Source of the DNA: Eutypa lata | Taxonomy: Eukaryota > Ascomycota > Sordariomycetes > Xylariales > Diatrypaceae | Assembly (NCBI GenBank): GCA_022661535.1 | Contig: JAKULF010000002.1 | Span: 372,001 to 436,000 of the forward strand | DNA: 64,000 nucleotides | Direction: 5' to 3' | In this document: positions 43,802-55,663 of the stretch, in pieces | Layout: every line of letters begins with the position of its first letter | How positions within the stretch are numbered: position 1 is the first letter of the stretch | Made by a program: the position numbers and the translations under genes | Notes under the pieces: model-generated | The model's input: the letters and a program-made list of their open reading frames with translations, nothing else | Told to the model about the DNA's origin: nothing | Databases searched by the model: none

Positions 43802-44527
43802 AGCGGTTTAACAATAGGGAAGATATAAACTGACTAGGAGTTAAATGTATTGGTCGGCGAGGTGAACCTTTATTTAAGTAGAGACGGTTGTGAAGGTTAG
43901 ATATCAAAAGTTAACCATACTTATAGTATCCTCGATATTGGGAAATGTGCTCTTCCCTGATTCTAGCAAGGGGTAAAGGGGTAAGACCCATGCTACCTAT
44001 GTAGGTAGGTAGCCTCTAAGATCTTAATTAACGTGCGAATATTAAATCCAAAATGGACTGGGAAAGCTAGCCTTATGAGACAATTTCTAGTGTTTATTAA
44101 CTGTATAATGGCCTAAAATACGTAATCGCTCTCAGAATTTGCCCACGCAATCACTAATTCATAGTTATTTTATAGGCTCTTAGTTACCTAGGTACGTTGT
44201 GATAGTGTGGTGGCGCACTGTACGTAGTTGAATAATTTCGGGGGTTTATTTTTCGACCCCAATTGCCCAACCTCGTACCTGGCCTAACTAGCACTAACTA
44301 AAATCTCCACTTCAATACTGCCCCATTCAATCCAATTCGTCGTCTCTCCTTGGACGCGCCCAGCCAACGTTGATCGAGGTCGTGTGATAAGTACATCATC
44401 GCATCGCATCGCATTGCATCGCATTCATCGTTAACTTGAAATCGAAGCTTGCAAATTGAAGCCTCGCAAAACTTCAGATCTTCTTTACCTAACGCTACTG
44501 AATCTACACGCTGCGTCATATGTTCCA
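43802..44527. other. Intergenic; upstream region of the HIRIP3-like gene
   Basis: 726 bp. Contains a CATCG pentamer tract at about 44397-44431 shortly upstream of the HIRIP3-like start. No gene seen. Confidence 0.5.
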
Positions 44528-46198
44528 ATGGCTCCTTCACACGAGACAATTGAACAGACCTTACGCGATGCTGTCTTCGATATCTTTAAGAATGATCCAG
44601 ACAGGCTGACTGTAAACAAAGCGCGTCAACATGTCGTCGACAAGCTGGGACTTGATTCCACCTATTTTAAGGATACAGCCGAATGGAAGGATCGCAGTAA
44701 AGATCTGATCAAAGAGCTCGCTGTACGTACTTATTGATAATGGAACCCCGCCGCCGCCCCGCGCCACTGTCTCGCCCGTTACGTCAAGTACTTACTAACA
44801 CTTCATTTATACAAATAGGACAAGTTGATGTCTGGTGAGATGGAACCACCATCTCCAGAAAAGGCGAAGAAGGAAACCAAGAATGGAGCCAAGCGAAGAT
44901 CAAGTAGCGAAGAACCTTCACCTGCCCCGAAGCGCCAGAAGAAAGCTGCCAATACCAAGAAACCAGCCCCCAAGGCTAAGAAACCAGCTCCCAAGAAGCC
45001 AGCTCCGAAAAAGGAGGAGTCTGAATCCGAATTGAGTGAGCTCAGTGACGTCTCGGACGAACCTAAAAAGAGGAAGACAACCAAGAAAGCTGCGGCGAAG
45101 AAAGAAGAGTCCGACTCTGAGTTAAGCGACTTGGGTTCGTCGCCAGAAGAGGAGCCACCTAAGAAGAAGCCCGCGGCTAAGAGGGCATCGGTAGGTCGCA
45201 AGGCAAAGAAGGAGGAATCCGATTCAGAACTTAGCGAGCTGGACGACTCGGAAGAAGAAAAGCCTAAGAAAAAGACGAAAGCTGCACCGCGTCGCAAATC
45301 TAAGAAACTAGTGGAATCGGAGGACGAAGATGAAGCTAGTGATGAGGAAGGTTCGTTGCCGGATGGTAAAACAAAGCGTGCAACACCCGCGAAGAAACAG
45401 AACGCGAAACGGCCCAAGGTCGAATCTGAGAGCGAGGACGAACCTGTCGACAAAAAGGAGCCCGCCGAAGAGGAAGGAAGTCCCAAGAAGGCTAACAAAG
45501 TAAGCCTTAATCTGGAGAACAAGCCCAATAAGGATGGGGAAAGCAAACAAGAAGATTCGGAGGATGAGAAGAAGCCTGTTGCCAAGGATGAAGACAGCAG
45601 CAAGCCGGCTGCGGCCGATGACTCAGATTCAGACCTATCTTCGGTGGTTATAGATGAGCCTCCGCCCAAGAGAGGTCGCAAGTCAAAGGGAGACAAGGGT
45701 AGTTCCAAACCACGCCCGGCGGCGGCAGCCAAGCCTGCCAAAGAGATGAGCGCAGACGAGGCCGAGATCAAAAAGCTACAGGGTCACCTGGTCAAGTGCG
45801 GAGTGCGGAAAATCTGGGGCTTCGAGCTGAAGCAGTACGGAGACGATACCCGAGCCAAGATCCGACATTTGAGAGGGATGCTGAAGGACATCGGCATGAC
45901 TGGACGCTTCTCTGAGGCTAGGGCCAAGGAGATCAAGGAGGAAAGGGAGTTGCTGGCCGATCTCGAGGCCGTCAACGAGATGAACAACCTCTGGGGTTCC
46001 GGGAATGGTCGTGGACGAACCTCGCGCGGCCGTTCGGTGAAGAAGCCGACGAAGGAAGAGTCTGATGATGAGGACGATGATGGGAATGATGCCAAGGATG
46101 AGGGTGACGAGGATGAGGCGAATGGCAAGGCGAAGTCGAGAGTCTCTAAGAGGATGGCTGATCTGGCGTTCTTGGGAGATGAGAGCGAGTCTGACTGA
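44528..46198 (+). CDS. HIRIP3-like nuclear protein (DEK-C-like N-terminus)
   Basis: Exons 44528..44722 and 44819..46198 give 524 aa. Residues 1-65 form a helical DEK-C-like domain (LRDAVFDIFKNDPDRLTVNK then ARQHVVDKLGLD). A long linker of alternating Lys/Ala/Pro and Ser/Glu/Asp blocks follows, with many SDSELSEL-type CK2-like sites. The conserved C-terminal block at about 385-455 has VKCGVRKIWGFEL, IRHLRGMLKDIGMTGRFSEA and KEIKEERELLADLEAVN, which resembles the end of HIRA-interacting protein 3, an H2A-H2B chaperone. The role in fungi is inferred: nuclear histone chaperone or transcription regulator. The antisense Ser/Leu-rich frame of 322 codons is a shadow of the repeated Ser/Glu codons. 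Confidence 0.75.
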
Positions 46199-46439
46199 AT
46201 TTCACGAAGGGCAGTGTTAGGCATTGCATTTTGGGAGGATAACCGTGAAAATGCCCCGATTTTAGCAGGAACATCGGCTTGCATGTGTTTTTCTTTTTTA
46301 TTAACTGAAGTTGAAAGACTACTACGGTGGTGGATACATCTCTAATATGATAATGGAGCGTAGTTAGCTCGACAATGGCTTGAGACGGGACGACTACCTA
46401 ACTACCTGCCATGCAATTCCCAATTCATCGCGAAAAGAG

Positions 46440-46787
46440 CTACTTGTGGGCGTTCAGCTTCTGCGCTATCAGACTGAAGACGGCTACTGAGCTCATGAAG
46501 AAGATGGCGTTGTAGAACTAGGTACGCACGGTGTAATGTTAACGAGCTGTTAATACGAAGTGTTCATGATATATCCCTTAAGATTTGAAAGTCGACTTAC
46601 AGCTTTCCGTGATACTTCTCTCTCCTCGTCATCTGTTCGGGCCTCGATGAATAAGCGCCGTAAGTTTGGAAAGTTGGCCTGCGGTTGATGTGAGTAACGG
46701 TTTGTTTATTCTTGTCCCTCCGATGTAAGAATGAATGTCTTCCATAAGAATAGATGGATAGTCCATCACGTGGATGTGACTTACCAT
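46440..46787 (-). CDS. 52-aa single-pass membrane protein, ATG-only first coding exon
   Basis: Exons are complement(46440..46517, 46601..46678, 46785..46787). The ATG is directly followed by GTAAGT, so the first coding exon is just the start codon plus the 5' UTR. Exon 2 encodes a polar, charged stretch (ANFPNLRRLFIEARTDDEER ending VSRKA). Exon 3 encodes one membrane helix (FYNAIFFMSSVAVFSLIA) and the basic end QKLNAHK. All junctions are GT-AG and phase 0. The layout suits a tail-anchored organelle protein such as a small mitochondrial translocase or complex subunit, but I cannot assign a family. It is too short for ordinary ORF calling. Divergent from the AP-1 beta gene. Moderately sure it is real because three exons fit so cleanly. 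Confidence 0.6.
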
Positions 46788-47481
46788 AGAGACAGAGGTT
46801 TCACCGGAAATATGATGTCCTTGGAGTTATGGTACTTCGTACATGAGCCACGTGCTTGATTTATGTACTATCGAGGCATAGCCTTCGTTTATATTGTATA
46901 GAGAGTTGCGTATTTGACGATGCAGTTGATCTGGATGTAATATTCTTGTACTTCGTAGTTGTCGTTCAACAAGTAGACTTGATCCTGTGGCTGGGCTGCT
47001 TGTGGCGCATGTCTAAACAAGCAATGATAACCCCTGTCGGCCCCACCATACAATACCTAAGACACAATTCAGGGAAAGCACAGGTCAGGTCACTCCCTTA
47101 CTGTAGCAAGTGTAGGAAGGCTTGGAAGGACCGTTCATTCCATCGGTTTTGTTATCAACACATCACCGCCTTGGCAACTACCTTAGTTACCTAAAGCCTC
47201 CATTTTACGACCGGCGTTGACTTTTTGAATTAGGGGCATAACACAACTACAGGAATTACGACGATTGAAAAACCACTGGAGTTTGGGAAAAGGAACGGCA
47301 CGAATGTACTCATAATTGCCCTCAGAAGGGCTTCTTGTTCATCCCGTCTTCCGAATTCGGTTTCTTAAACGTGACCCGGTGTCTCATCTGCCCCTATCCA
47401 ACTGGAGCAATCGGAAAGAAGTCCAACTCCCTATAACCAAACCCGAATACCACATCACCACCTACCCATCAACCTGACAAT
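46788..47481. other. Divergent upstream region, 52-aa gene / APL2
   Basis: 694 bp. It must hold the 5' UTR of the 52-aa gene and the APL2 promoter. No other gene is supported. Confidence 0.5.
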
Positions 47482-49920
47482 ATGGCGGTAAACCGAATCC
47501 GCGGCGCATTCGCCGTACCCCGCAAAGGAGAGACCTATGAATTACGGGCTGGTCTAGTATCCCAATATGCCTGGGAACGTAAGGAGTCGATTCAGAAGAC
47601 CATTATGGCCATGACGTTGGGAAAGGATGTGTCGCAGTTGTTCCCCGATGTACTGAAGAATATCGCGACGGGAGATCTCGATCAGAAGAAGCTGGTCTAT
47701 CTATACTTAATGTACGTTGCGTTGTCTCTTAGCCTCTAATGTATCCCTCTAGTGAAAGCGTCCGACAATAGCTTACAAGACAACTTTAGGAACTATGCCA
47801 AGTCACATCCCGATCTCTGTATTCTAGCTGTGAACACCTTCGTTCAAGACTCCGAAGACCCGAATCCTCTTATAAGAGCTCTCGCCATTAGGACAATGGG
47901 TTGCATCAGGGTGGATAAAATGGTGGACTATATGGAAGAGCCACTGCGGAAGACATTACGAGACGAATCGCCCTACGTACGCAAAACTGCCGCGATCTGT
48001 GTCGCTAAGCTCTTCGATTTAAACCCGACCATGTGTATAGAAAACGGTTTCCTCGAGACGTTACAGGAGATGATCGGCGATCCGAATCCCATGGTCGTCG
48101 CCAACTCGGTGCAAGCCTTGGAAGAAATAGCCGAGACGGCCCCGGAGACGAGAGCGCTGGTCATAACGCCAGCAACCCTCAAGAAGCTGTTGATGGCCCT
48201 GAACGAGTGTACTGAATGGGGAAGAGTGACCATCCTATCTACACTAGCAGATTATAACCCACGCGATGTCAAGGAATCGGAGCACATATGCGAGAGAGTA
48301 GCACCTCAGTTTCAACACGTCAACCCTAGTGTCGTCTTGGCAGCCGTCAAAGTTGTCTTTATTCATATGAAGTATGTCAGCGGCGAATTAGTTCGGCAGT
48401 ATCTGAAGAAGATGGCGCCCCCTCTAGGTTTGTATCTCCCGTCTATATCAACAGGAATATGTGCTGACAGGAGCAGTGACCCTTGTCGCATCAGCCCCCG
48501 AAGTCCAATATGTCGCATTACGGAACATCGACCTTCTTCTGCAAGCCAAGCCGGATATCCTCAGCAAGGAGCTTAGGGTATTCTTCTGCAAGTACAACGA
48601 TCCACCTTATGTCAAACTCCAGAAGCTCGAGATTATGGTAAGGATAGCAAACGAGAAGAATTACGAGCAATTATTAGCCGAGCTGAAGGAATATGCCTTG
48701 GAAGTTGACATGGACTTCGTACGGAGAGCCGTCAAAGCTATCGGGCAGGTTGCCATCAAAATCGAGGTTGCCAGCGAGAAGTGTGTTAACGCGCTACTGG
48801 ACCTCATCGCTACCAAAGTGAACTATGTCGTCCAAGAAGTTATTGTGGTTATCAAGGACATCCTCCGGAAATACCCGGGCTACGAAGGGGTGATCCCGAC
48901 GCTGTGCCAGCACATCGATGAGCTAGACGAGCCAGACGCGAGAGGTGCGTTGATATGGATTGTGGGGGAGTACGCCGAGAAGATCAACAATGCCGATGAC
49001 ATCTTGGCAAGTTTCGTAGAGGGGTTCATGGAAGAGTTCACTCAGACGCAGCTGCAGATTTTGACGGCCGTCGTCAAGCTGTTCCTGAAGAAGCCCGGCA
49101 ACACCCAAGGGCTCGTACAAACGGTGCTCCAAGCGGCGACAGCGGAAAATGACAATCCGGACATTCGAGACAGAGCATATGTCTACTGGCGTCTGTTGTC
49201 CGGAGACCTGGAAGTTGCGAAGGTAGGATCTTTCACCACCCCGTCTTATCTATATCTACCACTAATGAACCCCCGCTCTAGACCATTGTCCTCTCGCCTA
49301 AGCCCGCCATCTCGACCACGATGACGAGCCTACCGCCCGCTCTCCTAGAGCAGCTGCTCGGCGAGCTATCCACCCTGGCGTCGGTCTACCACAAGCCGCC
49401 CGAGTCGTTCGTCGGCAAGGGCCGATACGGCGCCGACGAGATCCAGCGCGCCGCCATCCAGGAGCAGCGCGAGAACGCGGCCGAGAACCCGATCGCCGCG
49501 TCCGCGGCCGCCGCGGCCAACGGCGGCACCGGGAACCAATCCCAGAACAACATCGAGAACCTGCTGGATATCGACTTCGACGGCGGCGCCCCCGCCTCCC
49601 AGAGCACCAACCAGCAAGGCTCTGCGACGGCGACGCCGGATCGGGTTGCTAGTCCGAGTGGAGGACAGGCAGCGGCAGGTGGTGGTGGTGGCTTGGCTGA
49701 TATGATGGGCTTGTTCGACGCCCCTCCTGCCGGTGCTGCTGGGAGCCCGGCTCCGCCCCCGGGTGCAAATGATATCATGAATGGATTTGCTGGCTTGGAT
49801 CTGAGTGGTTCGAGCCAGCCGCCGCCGGCTTCGGTTCAGTTGGGACATCAACCCCCTACTGGTGACCAGCAGAAGAAGACTGGTGGTGGTGCGAATGAGG
49901 ATTTGTTGGGTCTGTTTTAG
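47482..49920 (+). CDS. APL2: AP-1 clathrin adaptor beta subunit (beta-adaptin)
   Basis: Exons 47482..47711, 47790..48427, 48477..49222 and 49282..49920 give 750 aa. It is the large beta chain of the trans-Golgi/endosome clathrin adaptor. The HEAT-repeat adaptin trunk spans about residues 10-560, with [38 protein letters not shown] and [18 protein letters not shown] near the N-terminus. The hinge is Ala/Gly/Pro-rich with a clathrin-box-like LLDIDF and ends in LLGLF. The appendage ear of animal beta-adaptins is absent, as usual in fungal AP-1 beta. AP-1 is preferred over AP-2 by the strong trunk match and this short tail, but the two are close. The gene is complete. Confidence 0.9.
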
Positions 49921-50555
49921 GGGGAGGTAGGACATGGACAGATGCTGTTGGACTGGACTGGACCAGATCGGACTGGCATTACGTGGGAAGGTGGGAGAAA
50001 TGAGTGCATCATATGAAAAGATGAAAAGGAACTGCGTATATGCGTGCGTGTGGGGGTACTAGGAATGACAAGGGGGAAAAAGAGGTTATAAATTATAGTC
50101 TTACATAGAAGGGGGCGGTTGTAGTAAGTAAGTCCATATGCAACGTATCTAAACCAAGCAGCGAATCGCAGGCGTGCTGCTTCTTCTGTCGAACTTTGAT
50201 TTAGTGTGGTCGTTTGTGAGGGGCTTTTTCTGTGCTTGTTCATCATCTATTTTATTTCTGTACATTGACCTGCCTCCTAGTTACTATTCATCCTATTTGG
50301 TATCATGCAGTAGTAGTATCTCGTTCTATCTCCTGTTTCCCTTCATTATTGTACTACGACAGCGTATGTAGTTCCCATAACTTACGCTATCGTTGTCGCG
50401 TACCCATCTGCATCCGCATCTCACACCCGCTGCTCGTATGTTCCTCCGTTGAATTATCGCCATAGAAAAGCCGTATCGTATATCTCCCCCGTTTGTTCCT
50501 CCCCCTATGCTTCCCCTCCCTCACAGCACTCCCTCCCTCCCTCCCTTCTTCACCC
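49921..50555. other. Convergent intergenic region, APL2 / BolA
   Basis: 635 bp between convergent genes, with pyrimidine-rich runs near 50500-50580. No gene or structured element supported. Confidence 0.5.
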
Positions 50556-50986
50556 TCACCCACTCACGCCTTCAACCCTCCCCTCCCGCGTCCCATCCAG
50601 CGGCGGCCCCTCATCCCTACCACCGCCCAGCTTCGCCTTCTCTCGCTCCCACTCCTCGGGCGTCTGGCACCGCGCACTCCACGCGTGGATCGCGGCGATC
50701 TCGGTCTTCAGCGCCGCGTTGACCGCCCGGTGCCGCTTCAGGCTGTTCTGTCCCGTGAATTGGGGCGACACGATTAGGGATGTAAAGGATTGGCCGCATC
50801 CACCTATTTTCGAGTGGCTCGGTTTAGTAAAGGGGATGCGATGCAATTCATTCCTGGGGGATCTTTGAGGGGAGGAAGGATGGATGGGAAGTACGTACCT
50901 GACATGTCGGTCACTTCGACGTGTATTGCGTCTAGTCGCTCCGTTAGGGCTGACTTGAGCGATTCTTCTGTTATTGTCGCCGCCAT
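50556..50986 (-). CDS. BOL2: BolA-like Fe-S/glutaredoxin partner protein (Bol2/Fra2 type)
   Basis: Exons complement(50556..50803, 50899..50986) give 111 aa. BolA proteins bind monothiol glutaredoxins through a shared Fe-S cluster; Bol2/Fra2 works in cytosolic iron signalling. VEVTDMSGGCGQSFTSLIVS at about residues 24-43 holds the cluster-binding Cys. LKRHRAVNAALKTEIAAIHA at about 51-70 holds the invariant His of the RHR motif. The absence of a targeting sequence and the IHAW...TPEEW end favour the cytosolic BOLA2 type over mitochondrial Bol1/Bol3. The last 25 residues are a Gly-rich extension. The intron (50804-50898, 95 nt) is canonical and joins Ser-Gly-Gly-Cys-Gly. Divergent from NIF3. Confidence 0.9.
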
Positions 50987-51366
50987 GATGTTTTGTAGAT
51001 GTGACGACGCGGAATGAGAGTGCGACGTGAACGACGGACGGGGTGATTTGTAAGAGCCTAGATAGGTACTTCAAGTTGCTGCTTGCTTCCGATCCTGGGT
51101 GGCTGAACCGACCGGACCGACTAACGGAGAAGCCGAGTGTATGCCCCGCGAAATGACGACGTGCCTATTACAATTGATGGCGGGGTGAAAATAACTTGCT
51201 AAGTACACAGTCTGGTGTGGCTGAAGCTCTTGTGGCGTTAGCTCATGTATGTATTTCCTGCGCTGTGACTTCATTTTGGAGCCGAAGTTACAACCACTGG
51301 AGGGAAGGAATAGACTGCATTTAAACTTGAAGTGTTTTGAGATCTCCAACTTTGCTGAAGACTTCA
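50987..51366. other. Divergent promoter region, BolA / NIF3
   Basis: A compact 380-bp region (580 bp if NIF3 starts at the second ATG) between two divergent genes. No further feature recognised. Confidence 0.5.
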
Positions 51367-52688
51367 ATGTTTCTCTCTCGAATTTGTTCTTCCCCTTATT
51401 CACATCTTAGACTCGCATCTAGAGCAGAAGTTTCTTGCATAATAATCAAATCATTGCTCATCTCATATTCTCATAATCATACTTTTGCCCGGTCTATAAG
51501 CACCGGTTTTGGGACAGGACAAATAAAACCAGCTCTGAAAAAGTCACCGCTTCGCCGATTTTTGAGCACTATGGATCCGCCTTTGACACTCGCCGATACC
51601 GTTGTGGCGATTATGAGGAAACAGTAAATACTTCAAGAATTATATGCAGAAATTACTTCCGAAGCTAACGTTTCGTAGGTTCCCAGAGGAGTTAGCCGAT
51701 GGATCATGGGATAATACGGGATGTAAGTGAATGTTGATTTATATCAACTGAGTAATATATCACTAATGTTGAATCCAGTACTGCTTGGAACGGCACCTCC
51801 TTCATCGTCCTCTCTAGTTACTGCTACGGGACCCCCTCCCAGTGTTCTCCTTACAAATGACCTAACCTCCCAGGTGGTCGACGAGGCCTTAAAGGAGAAC
51901 ACTCGTATAATAATCTGCTACCGTAAGCATACATCGAAACCCCCAAATATGTAACACCCTAGGTCACCTGTTAACAATCTACCATAGACCCCGTGATTTT
52001 CAGACCATTGAAGTCCCTCACCACCGAAGACCCCATGCAAACCCAGCTACTGCGTCTAGCAGCCGAGCGGATCTCAGTCTACTGCCCGCACACGGCGATG
52101 GATGCCGCCCTCGGGGGCCTGAACGACTGGCTCTGCGACCTCCTGACCCAGGGCGTCGATGCGGAACCCGTGTTCCGCAGGGCGATCCAGCCCGTCTCCT
52201 CGAAGCCCGCACCCCCAGAGCACCAGGGCGCCGGCTACGGCCGCGTCATGACGCTCCCGCAGAAGGTCGACCTGCACACGCTACTGCGGCGCCTCAACGC
52301 CGGGACGACGGGCTCGCCGTACGCGATGGTGGCGACGCCGTCCCACATACGCAACAGCGACGCAAGCAACCCACCAATGATCGGCAGGATCGCCGTCTGC
52401 GCCGGGTCCGGGGCGGGCGTGTTCAAGGACCTCGGCGACGATAACGACGTCGAACTCCTCGTCACGGGCGAGATGAGCCACCACGACGCGCTGCGGCACA
52501 CGCAGCTCGGGCGCGTCGTCGCTACCGTCTTTCACAGCAACTCGGAGCGGCGGTACCTCAGGGACGTGCTGAAGCCCGTGCTCGAGGGCAAGCTGCGGGG
52601 CACGCCCTTCGGGGATACGACTCGCGTCATCGTCAGCCAGGCCGACCGCGACCCTTTCGATATCATCAATATCGGGCCTGTGGCTTAG
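51367..52688 (+). CDS. NIF3: NIF3 family metal-binding protein, probable dual start
   Basis: Exons from the later ATG are 51571..51623, 51679..51722, 51779..51922 and 51988..52688 (313 aa). Starting at the in-frame ATG at 51367 adds 68 residues rich in Arg/Ser and poor in acids (MFLSRICSSPYSHLRLASRA ... RRFLST), a mitochondrial presequence, giving 381 aa. NIF3 proteins form toroid hexamers with a di-metal site; the cellular reaction is not settled. Conserved blocks: FPEELADGSWDNTGLLLG, CYHPVIFRPLKSLT, SVYCPHTAMDAALGGLNDWL, IAVCAGSGAGVF, TGEMSHHDAL and VFHSNSERRYL. Metal ligands include His in CYHP and PHT, Asp in HTAMDA, and His/Glu in the C-terminal blocks. Splice sites are canonical. I give the longer span because both starts are credible. 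Confidence 0.88.
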
Positions 52689-54007
52689 AGGGCCGTCTAG
52701 GGGTGGGGCGACGACGAGGGAGGCGGTAGTGGTGGTAGTAGTAGTGTTGGCGATAGTTGTGAAGAATGGCGGGTGAGAGATTGGAACGAGCAGAAGGGAA
52801 TTGCGAACGAGGAATTATTCTCGTCATTGGCCCCGTCATGGTCATTACTTGGCCTAGAAGCGGGCACTAGCCTTTTCGCCCCTGAGGTACGACCTCTGGT
52901 CTCGAGGCCTTTACCTATTCTCAATTTCCAAGGTAAACAAAACCCACCACCACCACTACCAGTATCATCACCACAAATAGCAGAAGAGCAGGTAACGAGC
53001 GTGATGTCCGACTTGCCTCTGAAGATATTATCATTATTGAATATATTCCCGAACACTGGTCTACTCGGTTCTTGCCATGCTAAACGAGACCCTCTCTATC
53101 CTATAGGGAAAAGTGTACCAGGTTCCGAACTGTCGTCTAGCCGTCCCCGTGCCAAATGCCATTACTCTTTACGTAACCTTCCGTCGAAGAATTGGAAATA
53201 TCAATCGAAGGACCCATAGCAGCTGACCTGCTCACCCGACCCCCTTGTTTCAGTATCAGCAGTCCGGCATTTTATCAAGACGAATTTTCGTCCATCCAGC
53301 TTTCTTCGATCCTACCTTTACTAGGCCGACCTCGTCAAAACTCCGACGAGATACCAACTACCCAGTTTGGTACGTAAACTCTCGATACGACGGTCTCCCG
53401 GGAGTAAGTGAGTGAGTGGCTGGCTCTCTGTCGACGACAGAGGTGTCCAGGGGTTGACTGTGTACGTATGTAGCCGTGGTGAGGTAATCGATCATGGCCT
53501 TCCATAGATAGTTATGGAAGCGCATCTTGATTGATACATGTCCTGAAGTACTCAAGGCTGGGAGGAAAAGTAATGATGGTACGTTTGGAGGGGGAAAAAG
53601 TGTATGAGAAACACGGTGTAGTATACCTTTTAGATGATAGCACTATAGCAACAATCAGGCTAGTAGGTATGTCACTTGCATTGGTAATGCACATGATGCT
53701 ATCCACCTCCCTCTTCGCCGTGTTCCCTAAGTGGCTAGCAACTAATAATTTTTGATTATTGCCTACCTAGGTAGCTAAGCGCAAAGTTCTGATTTTTGAT
53801 GGACGTGTAGCATTATATCTTCACTTCAATTGGTAAGTAGGTAGCCACGCACGTGGTAATCAAGTGAGTCTCTTGAACACACAACACACACGCATGGGAG
53901 CCTTCCTTGTCTTCGGCAAATCCAAATCCCACTGCCTGGCACCCAGTTTACTTCATTTGCCTTCATATTTTGTTATTTCTTTGATTTATTTTATTTTAAG
54001 AATCCTC
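52689..54007. other. Convergent intergenic region, NIF3 / VPS51
   Basis: 1.3 kb. Opposite-strand frames of 148 (52773-53219 plus) and 119 codons (52697-53056 minus) overlap and lack motifs. They are best read as 3' UTR or chance. No repeat or RNA gene identified. Confidence 0.45.
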
Positions 54008-55111
54008 TCAATCCCCACCATCGTCAACCTTCTCGTCTCCCTGATCTCCCCTCAACGCCGCATCCCCATCTCGAATACACGCCTCGACCTCCCCAAGACC
54101 CCCTAGTCCCTTCTCCTTCCACAGAACCAGGAGCCGCCGGGGCATCTCCCACGCATCCCGCGCCTCGTCCGCCCGTCCCGCCGCCACTAATGCCCGCACC
54201 TTGTCGGGTGCTTCGAGGGCTGCTAACGCGAGCTGTTTTGTTTTGCCTCTTGCGCTTTCTTTTCGTCTGTCTGCTGGTGCTGCTGGTGCTGCTGTATCTA
54301 AGTTTGTGTTTTCTGTGGATGGTGCCGGTAGCCTCTCCCGCAACGAATCCCGGATCGAGGACGCCTGTGTGTAGATTTGGGCGATGGCCGGGTCGAGCGT
54401 CGAGGCCATCGGGTTTAAGGGATCCATCGTCGATCGCATCTGTTGTTTTGCGTCATCTGTTAGCCAGTCTCTTGGGTTTCACGGTTCTCACTTCTTCACC
54501 CCCGCCAACCCCCGCCCCCCTCTTTAGCTAACAAACACAAAACAAACTACACAACTCACCTTCCGTATCGTCTCCGTCGCCGAGATCAGCTTGCTGTAGT
54601 TATCGTACACGAGGGCCTTCTTCTCCGCGTCCAGCGCCCGCGTCTCCCCCACCGTCCGCGCGTACGTCCGCAGCAGCTCCTCCAGCGAGCTCTCCGCCAG
54701 CGCCCGCGCCACGTACGCCGACGCCGTGAACCCCGGCACGTCCAGCTCGCTCGCGGGAACTTCCGAGTATTGCTGCTGCTGGTGCTCTTGGTGGATTCCC
54801 AATGGGTCCGTCACTTCTACTGCTGGGAGCGGCGATCCTGGACCGCCGCCGCCTTTGGGCAGCTTGTAGTACTCCCGTAGGGCGGCGCGGTTCGTGCGCG
54901 TGCGCGGGTTGTTCGCTGTGGTGGTGGTCGTCGTGGCTGAGAGTGAGGGCGAGGATGGCGCGTTGGCGTTGGCGTTGGCGTTCGGTGACCGTGACCGTGA
55001 GCGCTGGCGTGCGGGGATGTCGAGGCTTGGTCGCGTCACCGAGGATGAGGATGGCATGCGCCGTGGGGGGAACGGTGCCCCCGGGTCACGGGGCGAGGCT
55101 ATCGTAGACAT
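54008..55111 (-). CDS. VPS51: Vps51, GARP tethering complex subunit
   Basis: Exons complement(54008..54439, 54560..55111) give 327 aa. Vps51 links the GARP complex to the t-SNARE Tlg1 for endosome-to-Golgi transport. Residues 1-80 are disordered, Ser/Asn/Thr-rich. The Vps51 core spans about 80-235: ALREYYKLPKG, LDVPGFTASAYVARALAESS, LEELLRTYARTVGETRALDA, KKALVYDNYSKLISATETIR, then MRSTMDPLNPMASTLDPAIA across the exon join. This is the short fungal form; the animal protein carries a longer C-terminus. The intron (54440-54559, 120 nt) joins phase 0 at IRK/MRS. Divergent from RMI1. Confidence 0.92.
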
Positions 55112-55663
55112 GTTGTGTGAGAGTGTGTAGGTAGGTATGCCGGTAAGAAGTAGAGAAGAAGGATATTTAAGTGAGAAAAAAGAGGGTGAAAAGGGGAAGT
55201 TTAATTGGTGTGTTATACAACAAGTAGTTAACGTTCAGGGGTATCACGATGAATGCTGGCTTTGATGTTGAAAGTTGATACCTAGTAGGTAACTAGAGGT
55301 AAGTGAGTGGTGGCCTGTAATACAGTGAAGGGTCTATGCTGAGCCACCGTGGCGGAAGTTACTGATGCGCTAAAGCTGGCTGTTCTAGCGGTTGAAACAA
55401 AACCCACAGCCCCACCAACGACAAAGCGGATAGGGGGCCGCCAACACTCACTCCGTTCCGTCTTCAACCTGTTAAGCCTCTTCACATACATATTTACATG
55501 CATGCAACTAGACGTAGTAACTATGAACCAGATATAATTCATTCATGTAGGTACCTACTTACATTACGATATTATATCCTCAAGCTTCTTACCATGTGAC
55601 ACCACCATAAGAACGACAGAACAATACATTAGAGCCCCTCACGTTTGAACCATTCATTCCCCA
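55112..55663. other. Divergent promoter region, VPS51 / RMI1
   Basis: 552 bp between two divergent genes. Only short frames without motifs. Confidence 0.5.

Noticed and set aside
44803..45771. 322-codon Ser/Leu-rich frame on the minus strand
   Set aside because: Exact antisense shadow of the Lys/Glu/Ser codon repeats of the HIRIP3-like gene; no motif of its own.
52697..53219. Overlapping frames of 119 (minus) and 148 (plus) codons
   Set aside because: They overlap each other on opposite strands, lack domains and lie in the probable 3' UTR of NIF3.
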